Source: Rheinheimera sediminis
GTDB lineage: Bacteria > Pseudomonadota > Gammaproteobacteria > Enterobacterales > Alteromonadaceae
Reading direction: 5' to 3'
NCBI RefSeq assembly: GCF_004005375.1
Contig: NZ_RZUF01000019.1
Location: forward strand, 1 to 45,597
Length of the DNA stretch: 45,597 bases
Of the stretch, positions 15,058 through 22,397 are shown piece after piece. The notes below the pieces were generated by a model. The model saw only the letters and a program-made list of their open reading frames with translations. It was not told the DNA's origin and searched no databases. Numbering within the stretch: the first letter of the stretch is position 1; every line of letters starts with the position of its first letter. The position numbers and the translations under genes are program-made.

Positions 15058-16221
15058 TTAGTCGATAAATAAAGCCAGCAAATCATTCAGGTAACGTGCG
15101 CCTTTTGGACTGATTTGCCAGTGTAATTCTGTGCTGTTAATTAACCCCAGTTGCTCTGCTTTGGCAAGTGCATCTTCCACAGATGTGACGGGCAAGCCGG
15201 TATAAGCGCTGAAATCCTGTTTAGGGCAGGCTTCGAGTAAACGAAAGCGGTTCATAAAAAACTCAAAAGCTCTGTCTTCAGGCGCTACTTCGCTGCTTTC
15301 ATCCAGATAGCCTTTGCTGATATCCATATAACCTTTGGGGTGTTTAATTTTGACTGGCCGGATAATCTTGCCTGTACCAGGCACTGTGATTTTGCCATGA
15401 GCACCACAGCCAATACCCAAGTAGTCGCCATAACGCCAATAGTTCAGGTTATGTCTGCATTGCAGGCCTGGCTGACTATAAGCTGAAATTTCGTACTGAG
15501 TGTAGCCATGCTGTTGTAACAGCATATGGCCTTGCTCCTGAATATCCCACAAGGCTTCATCTTCCGGCAGCACAGGAGGGCGCGACGCAAAGGCGGTATT
15601 AGGCTCAATGGTCAGCTGATACCAGGATAAATGCGGTGGCTTTAAATCTATAGCTTGTTGTAAATCGGCCAAAGCTCCCGTGACATTCTGATTGGGCAGG
15701 CCGTGCATTAAATCCAGATTAAAACTTTGCAGTGGCAAGGTAGCGGCAAGTTGTGCTGCTTTAATAGCTTCATCGCAATCATGAATACGGCCTAAGGCTT
15801 TCAGTTGTTCTGTCTGAAAACTTTGCACACCGATAGAGAAACGGGTTACGCCAGCGGCCACATAAGCAGCAAAACGGGCAGCTTCCACTGTACCTGGGTT
15901 GGCTTCCATGGTGATTTCGCAGTCGCTTGTTAACTGCAGCTCTTTTCGTACGCCATCTAAAATCGCCTGAATACCTTCGCCACTAAAAGTACTGGGTGTA
16001 CCGCCGCCAATAAAAATGGAGCTGATTTCGCGGCCTTGCACATAGCTTAAATCCTGGCGTAAATCGGCCAATAAATGACTGATATATTCCTGCTCAGGTA
16101 TGCCTTGTTTCACCGCATGAGAGTTAAAGTCGCAATAAGGGCATTTTTGAATGCACCAGGGAATATGGATATAAAGCGCCAGCGGCGGCAGTTGCAGCGC
16201 TATGGTCGGTGCAAGGTTCAT
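15058..16221 (-). CDS. hemW: radical SAM heme chaperone HemW
   Basis: HemW binds heme and an iron-sulfur cluster and delivers heme to respiratory enzymes. This 387-residue protein has the HemW radical-SAM motif CIQKCPYCDF near residue 22 (CX3CX2C), followed by a YIHIPWC start, the IFIGGGTPS glycine-rich SAM loop, and a C-terminal HemW/HemN-type region (EDRAFEFFMNRFRL). The extra N-terminal Cys of true coproporphyrinogen oxidase HemN is absent, which supports HemW. Its ATG overlaps the rdgB stop by one base (TGATG), so the two are translationally coupled. The rdgB-hemW order is conserved in gammaproteobacteria. Confidence 0.95.
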   Translation of the reverse strand: MNLAPTIALQLPPLALYIHIPWCIQKCPYCDFNSHAVKQGIPEQEYISHLLADLRQDLSYVQGREISSIFIGGGTPSTFSGEGIQAILDGVRKELQLTSDCEITMEANPGTVEAARFAAYVAAGVTRFSIGVQSFQTEQLKALGRIHDCDEAIKAAQLAATLPLQSFNLDLMHGLPNQNVTGALADLQQAIDLKPPHLSWYQLTIEPNTAFASRPPVLPEDEALWDIQEQGHMLLQQHGYTQYEISAYSQPGLQCRHNLNYWRYGDYLGIGCGAHGKITVPGTGKIIRPVKIKHPKGYMDISKGYLDESSEVAPEDRAFEFFMNRFRLLEACPKQDFSAYTGLPVTSVEDALAKAEQLGLINSTELHWQISPKGARYLNDLLALFID

Positions 16222-16820
16222 CAGCCTTGTTCGCCTTTTAACAACGACACCAGCAAGCGCAATGCTTTACCTCTGTGACTAAGCTGCTTTTTTTGCTCTG
16301 GGGTTAGTTCAGCGGACGTGCCCTCTGAATCATCAGGTAAAAATATAGGGTCGTAACCAAAACCCCCTGAACCTGCAGCCTCAAAGGCAATATGGCCATG
16401 CCAGATGCCATGGGCTATCACAGGCACAGGATCATCAGCATGACGAACAAAAGCCAAGACACAGTGAAACTGCGCAGCTCGCTCACCTTGAGGCACCTGT
16501 TGTAAATCGACCAGTAGCTGTTGCAGGTTTTTTAAATCGTTGCCATGCTCGCCAGCATAGCGGGCCGAATAAATACCAGGTGCGCCACCTAAAGCATCGA
16601 CAGCCAAACCTGAATCATCGGCAACAGCAGGCAAACCTGTTAAACGGCTGGCATGACGGGCTTTAATTAAGGCGTTTTCAATAAAACTTAAACCATCTTC
16701 AATAGCGTCAGGCACCTGAAAATCTGACTGCGGCAATACCTGCCAGTCAAAAGGTGCAAGCAAGGCAGATAACTCGGCTAATTTGCCTTTATTGCCAGTA
16801 GCTAAAACAAGTTTATTCAT
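16221..16820 (-). CDS. rdgB: XTP/dITP diphosphatase RdgB
   Basis: RdgB hydrolyses XTP, ITP and dITP to monophosphates, removing deaminated purines from the nucleotide pool. This 199-residue protein has the HAM1 signature LATGNKGKLAEL at the N-terminus, the ADDSGLAVDALGGAPGIYSARYAG block with the metal-binding Asp residues, and GGFGYDPIFLPD. The C-terminus has the conserved LSHRGKAL with the substrate-binding His-Arg. Length is usual for the family. It overlaps hemW by one base. The upstream gap carries repeat copy B, which separates it from the DUF4426-yggU-yggT-proC-yggS run. Confidence 0.96.
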   Translation of the reverse strand: MNKLVLATGNKGKLAELSALLAPFDWQVLPQSDFQVPDAIEDGLSFIENALIKARHASRLTGLPAVADDSGLAVDALGGAPGIYSARYAGEHGNDLKNLQQLLVDLQQVPQGERAAQFHCVLAFVRHADDPVPVIAHGIWHGHIAFEAAGSGGFGYDPIFLPDDSEGTSAELTPEQKKQLSHRGKALRLLVSLLKGEQG

Positions 16821-16872
16821 TAGGAAACCTTTGAAACAGTGAGCCTGACAGGATCAGGCCAGCTAAGTGTCG

Positions 16873-16988
16873 CCAAAGTAATTGGAGTTGCAGCGCGGCG
16901 ACAAGTGCGGAGTTCCCAGGAGCATAGTTCACTATGTGACTGGGACTACGACACGCGGTCAACAAAGCTGCGGCTCCAAGAACGAAGG
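16873..16988 (+). repeat. dispersed intergenic repeat, copy B
   Basis: This is an inverted copy of the element at 14918-15040, with shared blocks CAAAGTAATTGGAGTTGCAG, GGCGACAAGTG, AGGAGCATAGTT, TATGTGACTGGG and GGTCAACAAAGC. Terminal arms TTGGAGTTGCAG and CTGCGGCTCCAA pair. It lies between rdgB and the DUF4426 gene. Confidence 0.7.
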
Positions 16989-16994
16989 AGACTA

Positions 16995-17420
16995 TTATTC
17001 GGTGTAAAACATCTGTGAGAATTCAAGCTTCTGGTTTTCTGTGCCTTGCCAGATATCCAGGTTAAACTTCAGATGTTTTTGGTCGTGCACCGGCACCTGC
17101 GCCAGGTAATAAATCGCATCGCCTTCTTTTACTTCACGAAATGTCAGTTCAGTCTGCTTTTGCGTTAAATCTGTCGCTGTACCCGAGATGCGTACCTGTT
17201 GCGCCTTTTGATCGCTGCTATTCAGTACGGAGATATTCAGTACGGCCTGATATTTACTGCGCTGTAGCTGATAACTTTGCGCTATTTTGGCATCAATAAT
17301 AGTGCTGTCAAAAGCGATGTAATGCACATCCCATGGACCTAGTACTTTCTTTTGTTCAGCCTGAAGTGGATTCATAAAAAAGGCCAGAACCAGGCTTGCT
17401 GCCAGCAAATAGTTTTTCAT
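16995..17420 (-). CDS. DUF4426 secreted protein
   Basis: This 141-residue protein has a signal peptide (MKNYLLAASLVLAFFMNPLQA) and matches the DUF4426 family found next to yggU and rdgB in Alteromonadales and Vibrionales. The mature part begins KKVLGPWDVHYIAFDSTII and is predicted to be a beta-sandwich (YQAVLNISVLNSS, LKFNLDIWQGTE). The function is unknown. The ATG at 17418-17420 was chosen over a frame extension of 20 codons because it gives a clean signal peptide and shares one base with the yggU stop. It is probably co-transcribed with yggU, yggT and proC. Confidence 0.85.
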   Translation of the reverse strand: MKNYLLAASLVLAFFMNPLQAEQKKVLGPWDVHYIAFDSTIIDAKIAQSYQLQRSKYQAVLNISVLNSSDQKAQQVRISGTATDLTQKQTELTFREVKEGDAIYYLAQVPVHDQKHLKFNLDIWQGTENQKLEFSQMFYTE

Positions 17421-17710
17421 CAGGACTCCAGATAAGGTTGTAAGGCGTCGGGGACAGAGCAGGGCGCGACAATGCGCCATTTTTTCTGTCGGCTCAGTTC
17501 GCCTTTTTCCAGCAGCACCTGACGTTTAGCCACGTCAAAGCTTTGTGCCAGAAACTGTTGTAAATGAGCATTGGCTTTGCCATCGACAGGCGGCGCTTTA
17601 ATCGCTACTTTGATGGCATCACCATGCAAACCTAAAAACTGATCACGGCTGGCACCGGGCTGCACATGCAATTGCAGTAGCACATCGCCATTGGCCAGCC
17701 GGGTTAACAA
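17420..17710 (-). CDS. yggU: YggU/DUF167 family protein
   Basis: This 96-residue protein belongs to the DUF167 (YggU) family of small alpha/beta proteins of unknown function. Family blocks LHVQPGASRDQFLGLHGD, APPVDGKANAHLQQFLA and LLEKGELSRQKKWRI are present. The only usable start is TTG at 17708-17710. It follows the yggT stop codon directly and in the same frame, so yggT and yggU are separated by a single stop codon. The family partner order yggS-proC-yggT-yggU is widely conserved. Confidence 0.88.
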   Translation of the reverse strand: MLTRLANGDVLLQLHVQPGASRDQFLGLHGDAIKVAIKAPPVDGKANAHLQQFLAQSFDVAKRQVLLEKGELSRQKKWRIVAPCSVPDALQPYLES

Positions 17711-18253
17711 TTAAAAACCACGTAACATATTGGTCAATAAAATCTGGATAAACTGAATGCCCAAAAGCACCACCAGTAAAGATAAATCCAGACCACCCAT
17801 CACAGGTACTACTTTACGCACAGGCCTTAACAGAGGTTCAGTCAGTTGATGCATCACCAGTTCCATTGGGTTACGGCCCTGACTAAACCAGCTCAGCAAT
17901 GCGCGTATTACGAGTATCCAAAATACCAGTTGTAACGCTTCTGTGATCAGCAACACCAATGCGCTTAAAGGTAAATAAACATAAATCACCTGACCTAATT
18001 GCAGCAGTTGCACTATAGCAACGTGCAGCACACATATTGCAAACGCAAAAATCCAGCTCGAGGTATCGACAGGACCTATACTTGGCAAAAACCGCCGTAA
18101 CGGGATAATAGCCGGGTTGGTGGCTTTCACTACAAACTGGCTGAACGGATTATAGAAATCTGCTTTGGCACTTTGTAGCCAGATACGCAGCAGCACGACC
18201 ATCAGATAAAGTTTGATTAGGCTGCTTAACAGAAAAAAGAATGCTTCGGTCAT
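17711..18253 (-). CDS. yggT: YggT family membrane protein
   Basis: This 180-residue protein has two YGGT repeats, each with two hydrophobic helices. Conserved stretches are LRIWLQSAKADFYNPFSQFV and NPAIIPLRRFLPSIG in the first, and IRALLSWFSQGRNPMELVMH with TEPLLRPVRKVVP in the second. It is an inner-membrane protein linked to osmotic or potassium tolerance in some bacteria, but its molecular role is not settled. It begins 9 bp after the proC stop and ends where yggU begins. Confidence 0.93.
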   Translation of the reverse strand: MTEAFFFLLSSLIKLYLMVVLLRIWLQSAKADFYNPFSQFVVKATNPAIIPLRRFLPSIGPVDTSSWIFAFAICVLHVAIVQLLQLGQVIYVYLPLSALVLLITEALQLVFWILVIRALLSWFSQGRNPMELVMHQLTEPLLRPVRKVVPVMGGLDLSLLVVLLGIQFIQILLTNMLRGF

Positions 18254-18262
18254 TATGAGTCC

Positions 18263-19078
18263 TTAAAGAGTATTTGCCATTTCTTCAGCACGGCGTATTG
18301 CTGCATACATGGCGTCTTTGACCATGCTTTCAAGATTATGCTGTCTAAAAGTTTCAATAGCCTGGTGTGTAGTGCCGCCTTTGGACGTCACTTGTGCGCG
18401 CAGCGCTTCGAAAGATAAGTCAGACTGACTGGCCATAGTGGCTGCACCTAAAGCCGTTTGGGCTACCATAGCTTTGGCTTGCGCTTCATCAAATCCAAGT
18501 TCCTGTGCCACTTGTTGTATAGCTTGCATAAAATAAAAAAAGTACGCTGGTGCACTGCCAGTGACTGCAATAATAGCGTTTATATCTTGCTCTTTTTCCA
18601 GCCAAAGGGTTTTGCCTGTGCCTGAAAAAAGTTTTTCGGTAAAGGACTGTTCATACACAGAGCAGCGGCTTGGAAATAAACCTGTGACGCCCAATCCAAC
18701 CAGAGCCGGGGTATTTGGCATAGCGCGGATAATACGTACCTGACCCAATAACTGTTCAAAACGCTCGACAGAAATACCAGCCGCGACTGAGATGAACAGC
18801 TTTTCCTTCGATTCCGGGGCTTGTTCTATGATCTGTTGACAGACTTCTGCCATCATCTGAGGTTTCACCGCCAGTACTATTACATCAGCTTTGGTGACCG
18901 CTTCGATATTGTCTGTGGTAGTGGCTATGTTGTATTGGTTTTTTAAAGCTTGTAATTTCTCAGTATTACGATTAGCAGCAATAATATTTTCAGCTGGATA
19001 GCCCTGCTGAATCATGCCTCCGATAATGCACTGCGCCATATTGCCGGCACCGATAAATGCGACTGTATTATCAATCAT
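18263..19078 (-). CDS. proC: pyrroline-5-carboxylate reductase
   Basis: ProC reduces 1-pyrroline-5-carboxylate to L-proline with NAD(P)H, the last step of proline synthesis, in the cytoplasm. This 271-residue protein has a Rossmann start (VAFIGAGNMAQCIIGG), the VLAVKPQMM loop, MPNTPALVGLG, and the C-terminal catalytic signature ALRAQVTSKGGTTHQAIETF. The ATG at 19076-19078 was chosen because it precedes the Rossmann fold directly and overlaps the yggS stop by 8 bases, giving coupling. An upstream in-frame start would add 8 residues with no family match. Confidence 0.96.
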   Translation of the reverse strand: MIDNTVAFIGAGNMAQCIIGGMIQQGYPAENIIAANRNTEKLQALKNQYNIATTTDNIEAVTKADVIVLAVKPQMMAEVCQQIIEQAPESKEKLFISVAAGISVERFEQLLGQVRIIRAMPNTPALVGLGVTGLFPSRCSVYEQSFTEKLFSGTGKTLWLEKEQDINAIIAVTGSAPAYFFYFMQAIQQVAQELGFDEAQAKAMVAQTALGAATMASQSDLSFEALRAQVTSKGGTTHQAIETFRQHNLESMVKDAMYAAIRRAEEMANTL

Positions 19079-19760
19079 GAGAAGGGATCCCTCTGGCTCC
19101 AAAAATAGCTGTGCCTAATCTTATCATAGTAGAACCAAAGCACAGAGCCTGTTGCCAGTCATCTGACATGCCCATTGATAATTCTGTGGCTTCTGGATGC
19201 TTTTGTATCAGTTGTAGTGAAAGTTTCTGCATCTGTTCGAATGCTTCAGCGCCTTTGCCAGGCTGCGGAATAGCCATTAAGCCTTTTAGTTTAAGCTGCG
19301 GCAATGCAGCGACTTGAGTTGCTAAACTCATTAAATCCGCAGGGTTTATGCCTGATTTAGATTCTTCGCCACTGATATTGACCTGCAGCAACACTTGAAG
19401 TGGTGCTTTATCCGAAGGGCGCTGTGCTGATAAACGTTCTGCAATTTTTAAACGCTCAATGCTGTGCACCCAGTCGGCATAAAACGCGATGTCTTTGGTT
19501 TTATTCGACTGGATAGGACCGATAAAATGCCACTCAATAGCTTCAAGCCCTTGTAATTCTGTGGCTTTACTGACTAATTCCTGAACATAGTTTTCGCCAA
19601 AAGCGCGTTGTCCCGCCTGATAAGCAGCTGCTACCGACTCTGCTGGTTTGGTTTTACTGACGGCAATCAGGCGACTTTGTTGTTTTAATTGCTGTTTTGT
19701 CTGAAATTCTTGGATAGCGTTGTAGGCTGATTTCAACGCTTCTGCTATGTTGTTTGTCAT
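19071..19760 (-). CDS. yggS: YggS-family pyridoxal phosphate homeostasis protein
   Basis: YggS binds PLP without known enzymatic activity and balances vitamin B6 and amino-acid pools. This 229-residue protein folds like the alanine-racemase barrel. The PLP lysine is in LIAVSKTKP (about residue 36), followed by FGENYVQEL, EWHFIGPIQSNK, and a C-terminal LSMGMSDDWQQAL and RLGTAIFG. It is the first gene of the run yggS-proC-yggT-yggU-DUF4426 and is divergent from pilT, with only 42 bp between the two start codons. Confidence 0.96.
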   Translation of the reverse strand: MTNNIAEALKSAYNAIQEFQTKQQLKQQSRLIAVSKTKPAESVAAAYQAGQRAFGENYVQELVSKATELQGLEAIEWHFIGPIQSNKTKDIAFYADWVHSIERLKIAERLSAQRPSDKAPLQVLLQVNISGEESKSGINPADLMSLATQVAALPQLKLKGLMAIPQPGKGAEAFEQMQKLSLQLIQKHPEATELSMGMSDDWQQALCFGSTMIRLGTAIFGARGIPSHD

Positions 19761-19802
19761 ATCAATTCTGTTCTTCGCCTTTGCTTTGGAGTGCTTTTCA
19801 TC

Positions 19803-20867
19803 ATGGATATTACCGAATTACTCGCCTTCAGTGTGCAACATAAAGCCTCGGATTTGCATTTATCTGCTGGAGTACCGCCACTGATCCGGGTGGATGGCGA
19901 TGTGCGACGTTTAAATATTCCGGCTTTAGAGCATAAGGCGGTGCACGCTTTGGTGTACGACATTATGAATGACCGTCAACGTAAAGAATACGAAGAAAAG
20001 CTCGAATGCGATTTTTCTTTTGAAGTGCCGGGTTTAGCTCGCTTTCGGGTCAATGCATTCGTGCAAAATCGGGGTGCTGCAGCTGTGTTTCGGGCTATCC
20101 CAAGTACTGTACTGAGTCTTGACGATTTAAATGCACCTGATGTGTTTCGTAGTATTGCTGATAATCCTCGCGGTCTGGTGCTGGTAACAGGGCCGACGGG
20201 GTCGGGCAAGTCGACCACACTGGCGGCTATGATTGACTATATCAATACCAGCAAAAATAACCATATTCTGACGATCGAAGACCCTATTGAGTTTGTGCAC
20301 CAGAATAAACTGAGTTTAGTAAACCAACGCGAAGTGCATCGTGATACCCATAGTTTTAGCAATGCGTTGCGCTCGGCCTTGCGTGAAGACCCAGATGTGA
20401 TTCTTGTGGGCGAGCTGCGCGATTTAGAAACTATTCGTCTGGCTATGACTGCAGCTGAGACGGGGCATTTAGTCTTCGGTACTCTGCACACCACCTCTGC
20501 GCCTAAGACCATAGACAGGATTATTGATGTCTTCCCTGGTGAAGAAAAAGCCATGGTACGCTCTATGTTATCTGAATCGCTACGCGCTGTGATCTCTCAA
20601 AGCTTACTGAAGAAAAACGGCGGCGGCAGGGTAGCTGCGCACGAAATTATGTTGGGCGTTCCTGCCATTCGGAACCTGATCCGTGAAGATAAAGTGGCAC
20701 AAATGTACTCTGTGATCCAGACCGGCGCTGCGCATGGCATGCAAACCATGGATCAATGCCTGATTCAACTGGTGAATCGCGGTCTGGTTAGTCAAAAAGA
20801 TGCCTTGGCCAAAGCTCAGGATAAAAATTCCTTTAATAATTTAGGAAGTATGGGCCGGATGGGTTAG
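19803..20867 (+). CDS. pilT: type IV pilus retraction ATPase PilT
   Basis: PilT is the hexameric ATPase that drives pilus retraction, twitching and DNA uptake from the inner face of the membrane. This 354-residue protein has an N-terminal PAS-like domain (MDITELLAFSVQHKASDLHL), Walker A GPTGSGKST (near 131-139), the Asp box LTIEDPIEFVH, Walker B VILVGELRD, and the His box AETGHLVFGTLHTT. The C-terminal AIRNLIRE motif is typical of PilT. The ATG at 19803 was chosen over a GTG 12 bases upstream because it gives the standard PilT start and has TTTGGAGTG before it. pilU follows after 5 bp. Confidence 0.97.
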   Translation: MDITELLAFSVQHKASDLHLSAGVPPLIRVDGDVRRLNIPALEHKAVHALVYDIMNDRQRKEYEEKLECDFSFEVPGLARFRVNAFVQNRGAAAVFRAIPSTVLSLDDLNAPDVFRSIADNPRGLVLVTGPTGSGKSTTLAAMIDYINTSKNNHILTIEDPIEFVHQNKLSLVNQREVHRDTHSFSNALRSALREDPDVILVGELRDLETIRLAMTAAETGHLVFGTLHTTSAPKTIDRIIDVFPGEEKAMVRSMLSESLRAVISQSLLKKNGGGRVAAHEIMLGVPAIRNLIREDKVAQMYSVIQTGAAHGMQTMDQCLIQLVNRGLVSQKDALAKAQDKNSFNNLGSMGRMG

Positions 20868-20872
20868 CCGCT

Positions 20873-21991
20873 ATGAACTTAATCGACTATTTACACAAAA
20901 TGGTGGCTGCCGCTGCTTCGGATTTATTTATCACTGCTGGCCTTGCCGCATCCGCCAAAATTAACGGTGAAATGCTGCCGCTCGATCATCATGTCTTAGC
21001 CCCGGAGCAATCGCTGGCATTGGTGTTATCGGCCATGACAACCAAACAGCAAGTGCAGTTTCAGCAAGAGAAAGAATGTAACTTTGCTATTTCCAATGAG
21101 GCAGGGCGCTTTAGGGTATCGGCTTTTTGGCAGCGTGATCAAGCGGGTATGGTGGTACGGCGTATAGTTACCATTATTCCAAAGACGGAGGATTTAGGCC
21201 TACCGGAGGTGCTCAAAGATATCATTATGTCCAAGCGTGGGCTGGTGCTTTTTGTTGGCGGTACTGGTGCTGGTAAATCTACTTCGTTGGCCGCTTTGCT
21301 GGGCTATCGCAATCAAAATGCCCGTGGTCATATTCTAACCATCGAAGATCCGATTGAATTTGTGCACGATCATCAAAAAAGCCTGGTGACTCAACGTGAA
21401 GTTGGCATAGATACCGAGTCGTTTGAAGCTGCACTGAAAAGCTCATTGCGCCAGGCGCCGGACGTGATTTTAATTGGTGAAATCCGCAGTCAGGACACCA
21501 TGGAATATGCCTTGTCTTTTGCTGAAACCGGCCATCTATGTATAGCCACGTTACACGCCAACAATGCCAACCAAGCCATAGACCGTATTATGCATCTGGT
21601 ACCCAAGGAAAAACATAGCAAGCTGCTGTTTGATTTAGCACTGAATTTACGTGCCATAGTGGCCCAGCAACTGTTGCCAGCGCTGGATGGTAAAAAACGG
21701 GTGGCGGCTATTGAAGTGTTGTTAAATTCTCCTCTTGTTGCGGATTTAATAAAACGTGGTGAGATAGGTGAAATTAAAACTGTGATGAGCAAATCGCGCG
21801 AATTGGGCATGCAAACCTTTGATCAGGCCTTGTATGATTTATACAACGCAGGGCAGATCAGTGCTGCAGATGCGCTGCATCATGCGGATTCCCCTAATGA
21901 TTTACGTTTGATGATGAAACTGCAGCAAGGTACAACAGGCTCAGGCTTATTGTCTGGTGTAACTGTGGCGGGTTTAACGGATAATGATTAA
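20873..21991 (+). CDS. pilU: PilT/PilU-family ATPase PilU
   Basis: PilU is a PilT paralogue that helps PilT-dependent retraction under load. This 372-residue protein has Walker A GGTGAGKST, the LTIEDPIEFVHDHQKSLV box, Walker B VILIGEIRSQDT and AETGHLCIATLHANN. PilU-specific features are the FRVSAFWQRDQAGMVVRRI segment and the long C-terminal tail after LRLMMKLQQG. It shares a likely operon with pilT. No clear terminator follows. Confidence 0.95.
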   Translation: MNLIDYLHKMVAAAASDLFITAGLAASAKINGEMLPLDHHVLAPEQSLALVLSAMTTKQQVQFQQEKECNFAISNEAGRFRVSAFWQRDQAGMVVRRIVTIIPKTEDLGLPEVLKDIIMSKRGLVLFVGGTGAGKSTSLAALLGYRNQNARGHILTIEDPIEFVHDHQKSLVTQREVGIDTESFEAALKSSLRQAPDVILIGEIRSQDTMEYALSFAETGHLCIATLHANNANQAIDRIMHLVPKEKHSKLLFDLALNLRAIVAQQLLPALDGKKRVAAIEVLLNSPLVADLIKRGEIGEIKTVMSKSRELGMQTFDQALYDLYNAGQISAADALHHADSPNDLRLMMKLQQGTTGSGLLSGVTVAGLTDND

Positions 21992-22397
21992 TTTTTTATA
22001 GCGCTGGTTGTTATTCATCATAAAATTCAGAGGGTTATAGAGTCGCAATATGGATGTTGAGGAAGGTAGTACACAGCATCCTGTGGTTTGTTTATAGAAA
22101 ACATTCGAGTTAAATCACCGCTATTGGTTTCGGCACAAGGAGCTCGGTGTAATTATTAGCCGCAGGGGAATGCAAGACCCTTGGCATTGTTACTAGGTGA
22201 AAAAAATATTCCGAGCTGGAAAGTTTTTCGGCGCCATACGCCACTAGAAGTCTATTCAGTGGCACTCATTATCCTGACATCAGGTTTGTTAGCAAAAGTT
22301 AGCTCAAATCAAATCCTGCAGACATTCAACAGCTCATTTGGCTTCAACTGCGATTAGCATAATGGCGCTACTCTATTTTCTGCTTTTAGCTGAACAT
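21992..22397. other. intergenic region, no feature supported
   Basis: This 406 bp space separates pilU from the convergent REC-GGDEF-EAL gene. No ORF with plausible content, no strong stem-loop with a T run, and no repeat matching elsewhere in the window was found. Confidence 0.5.
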
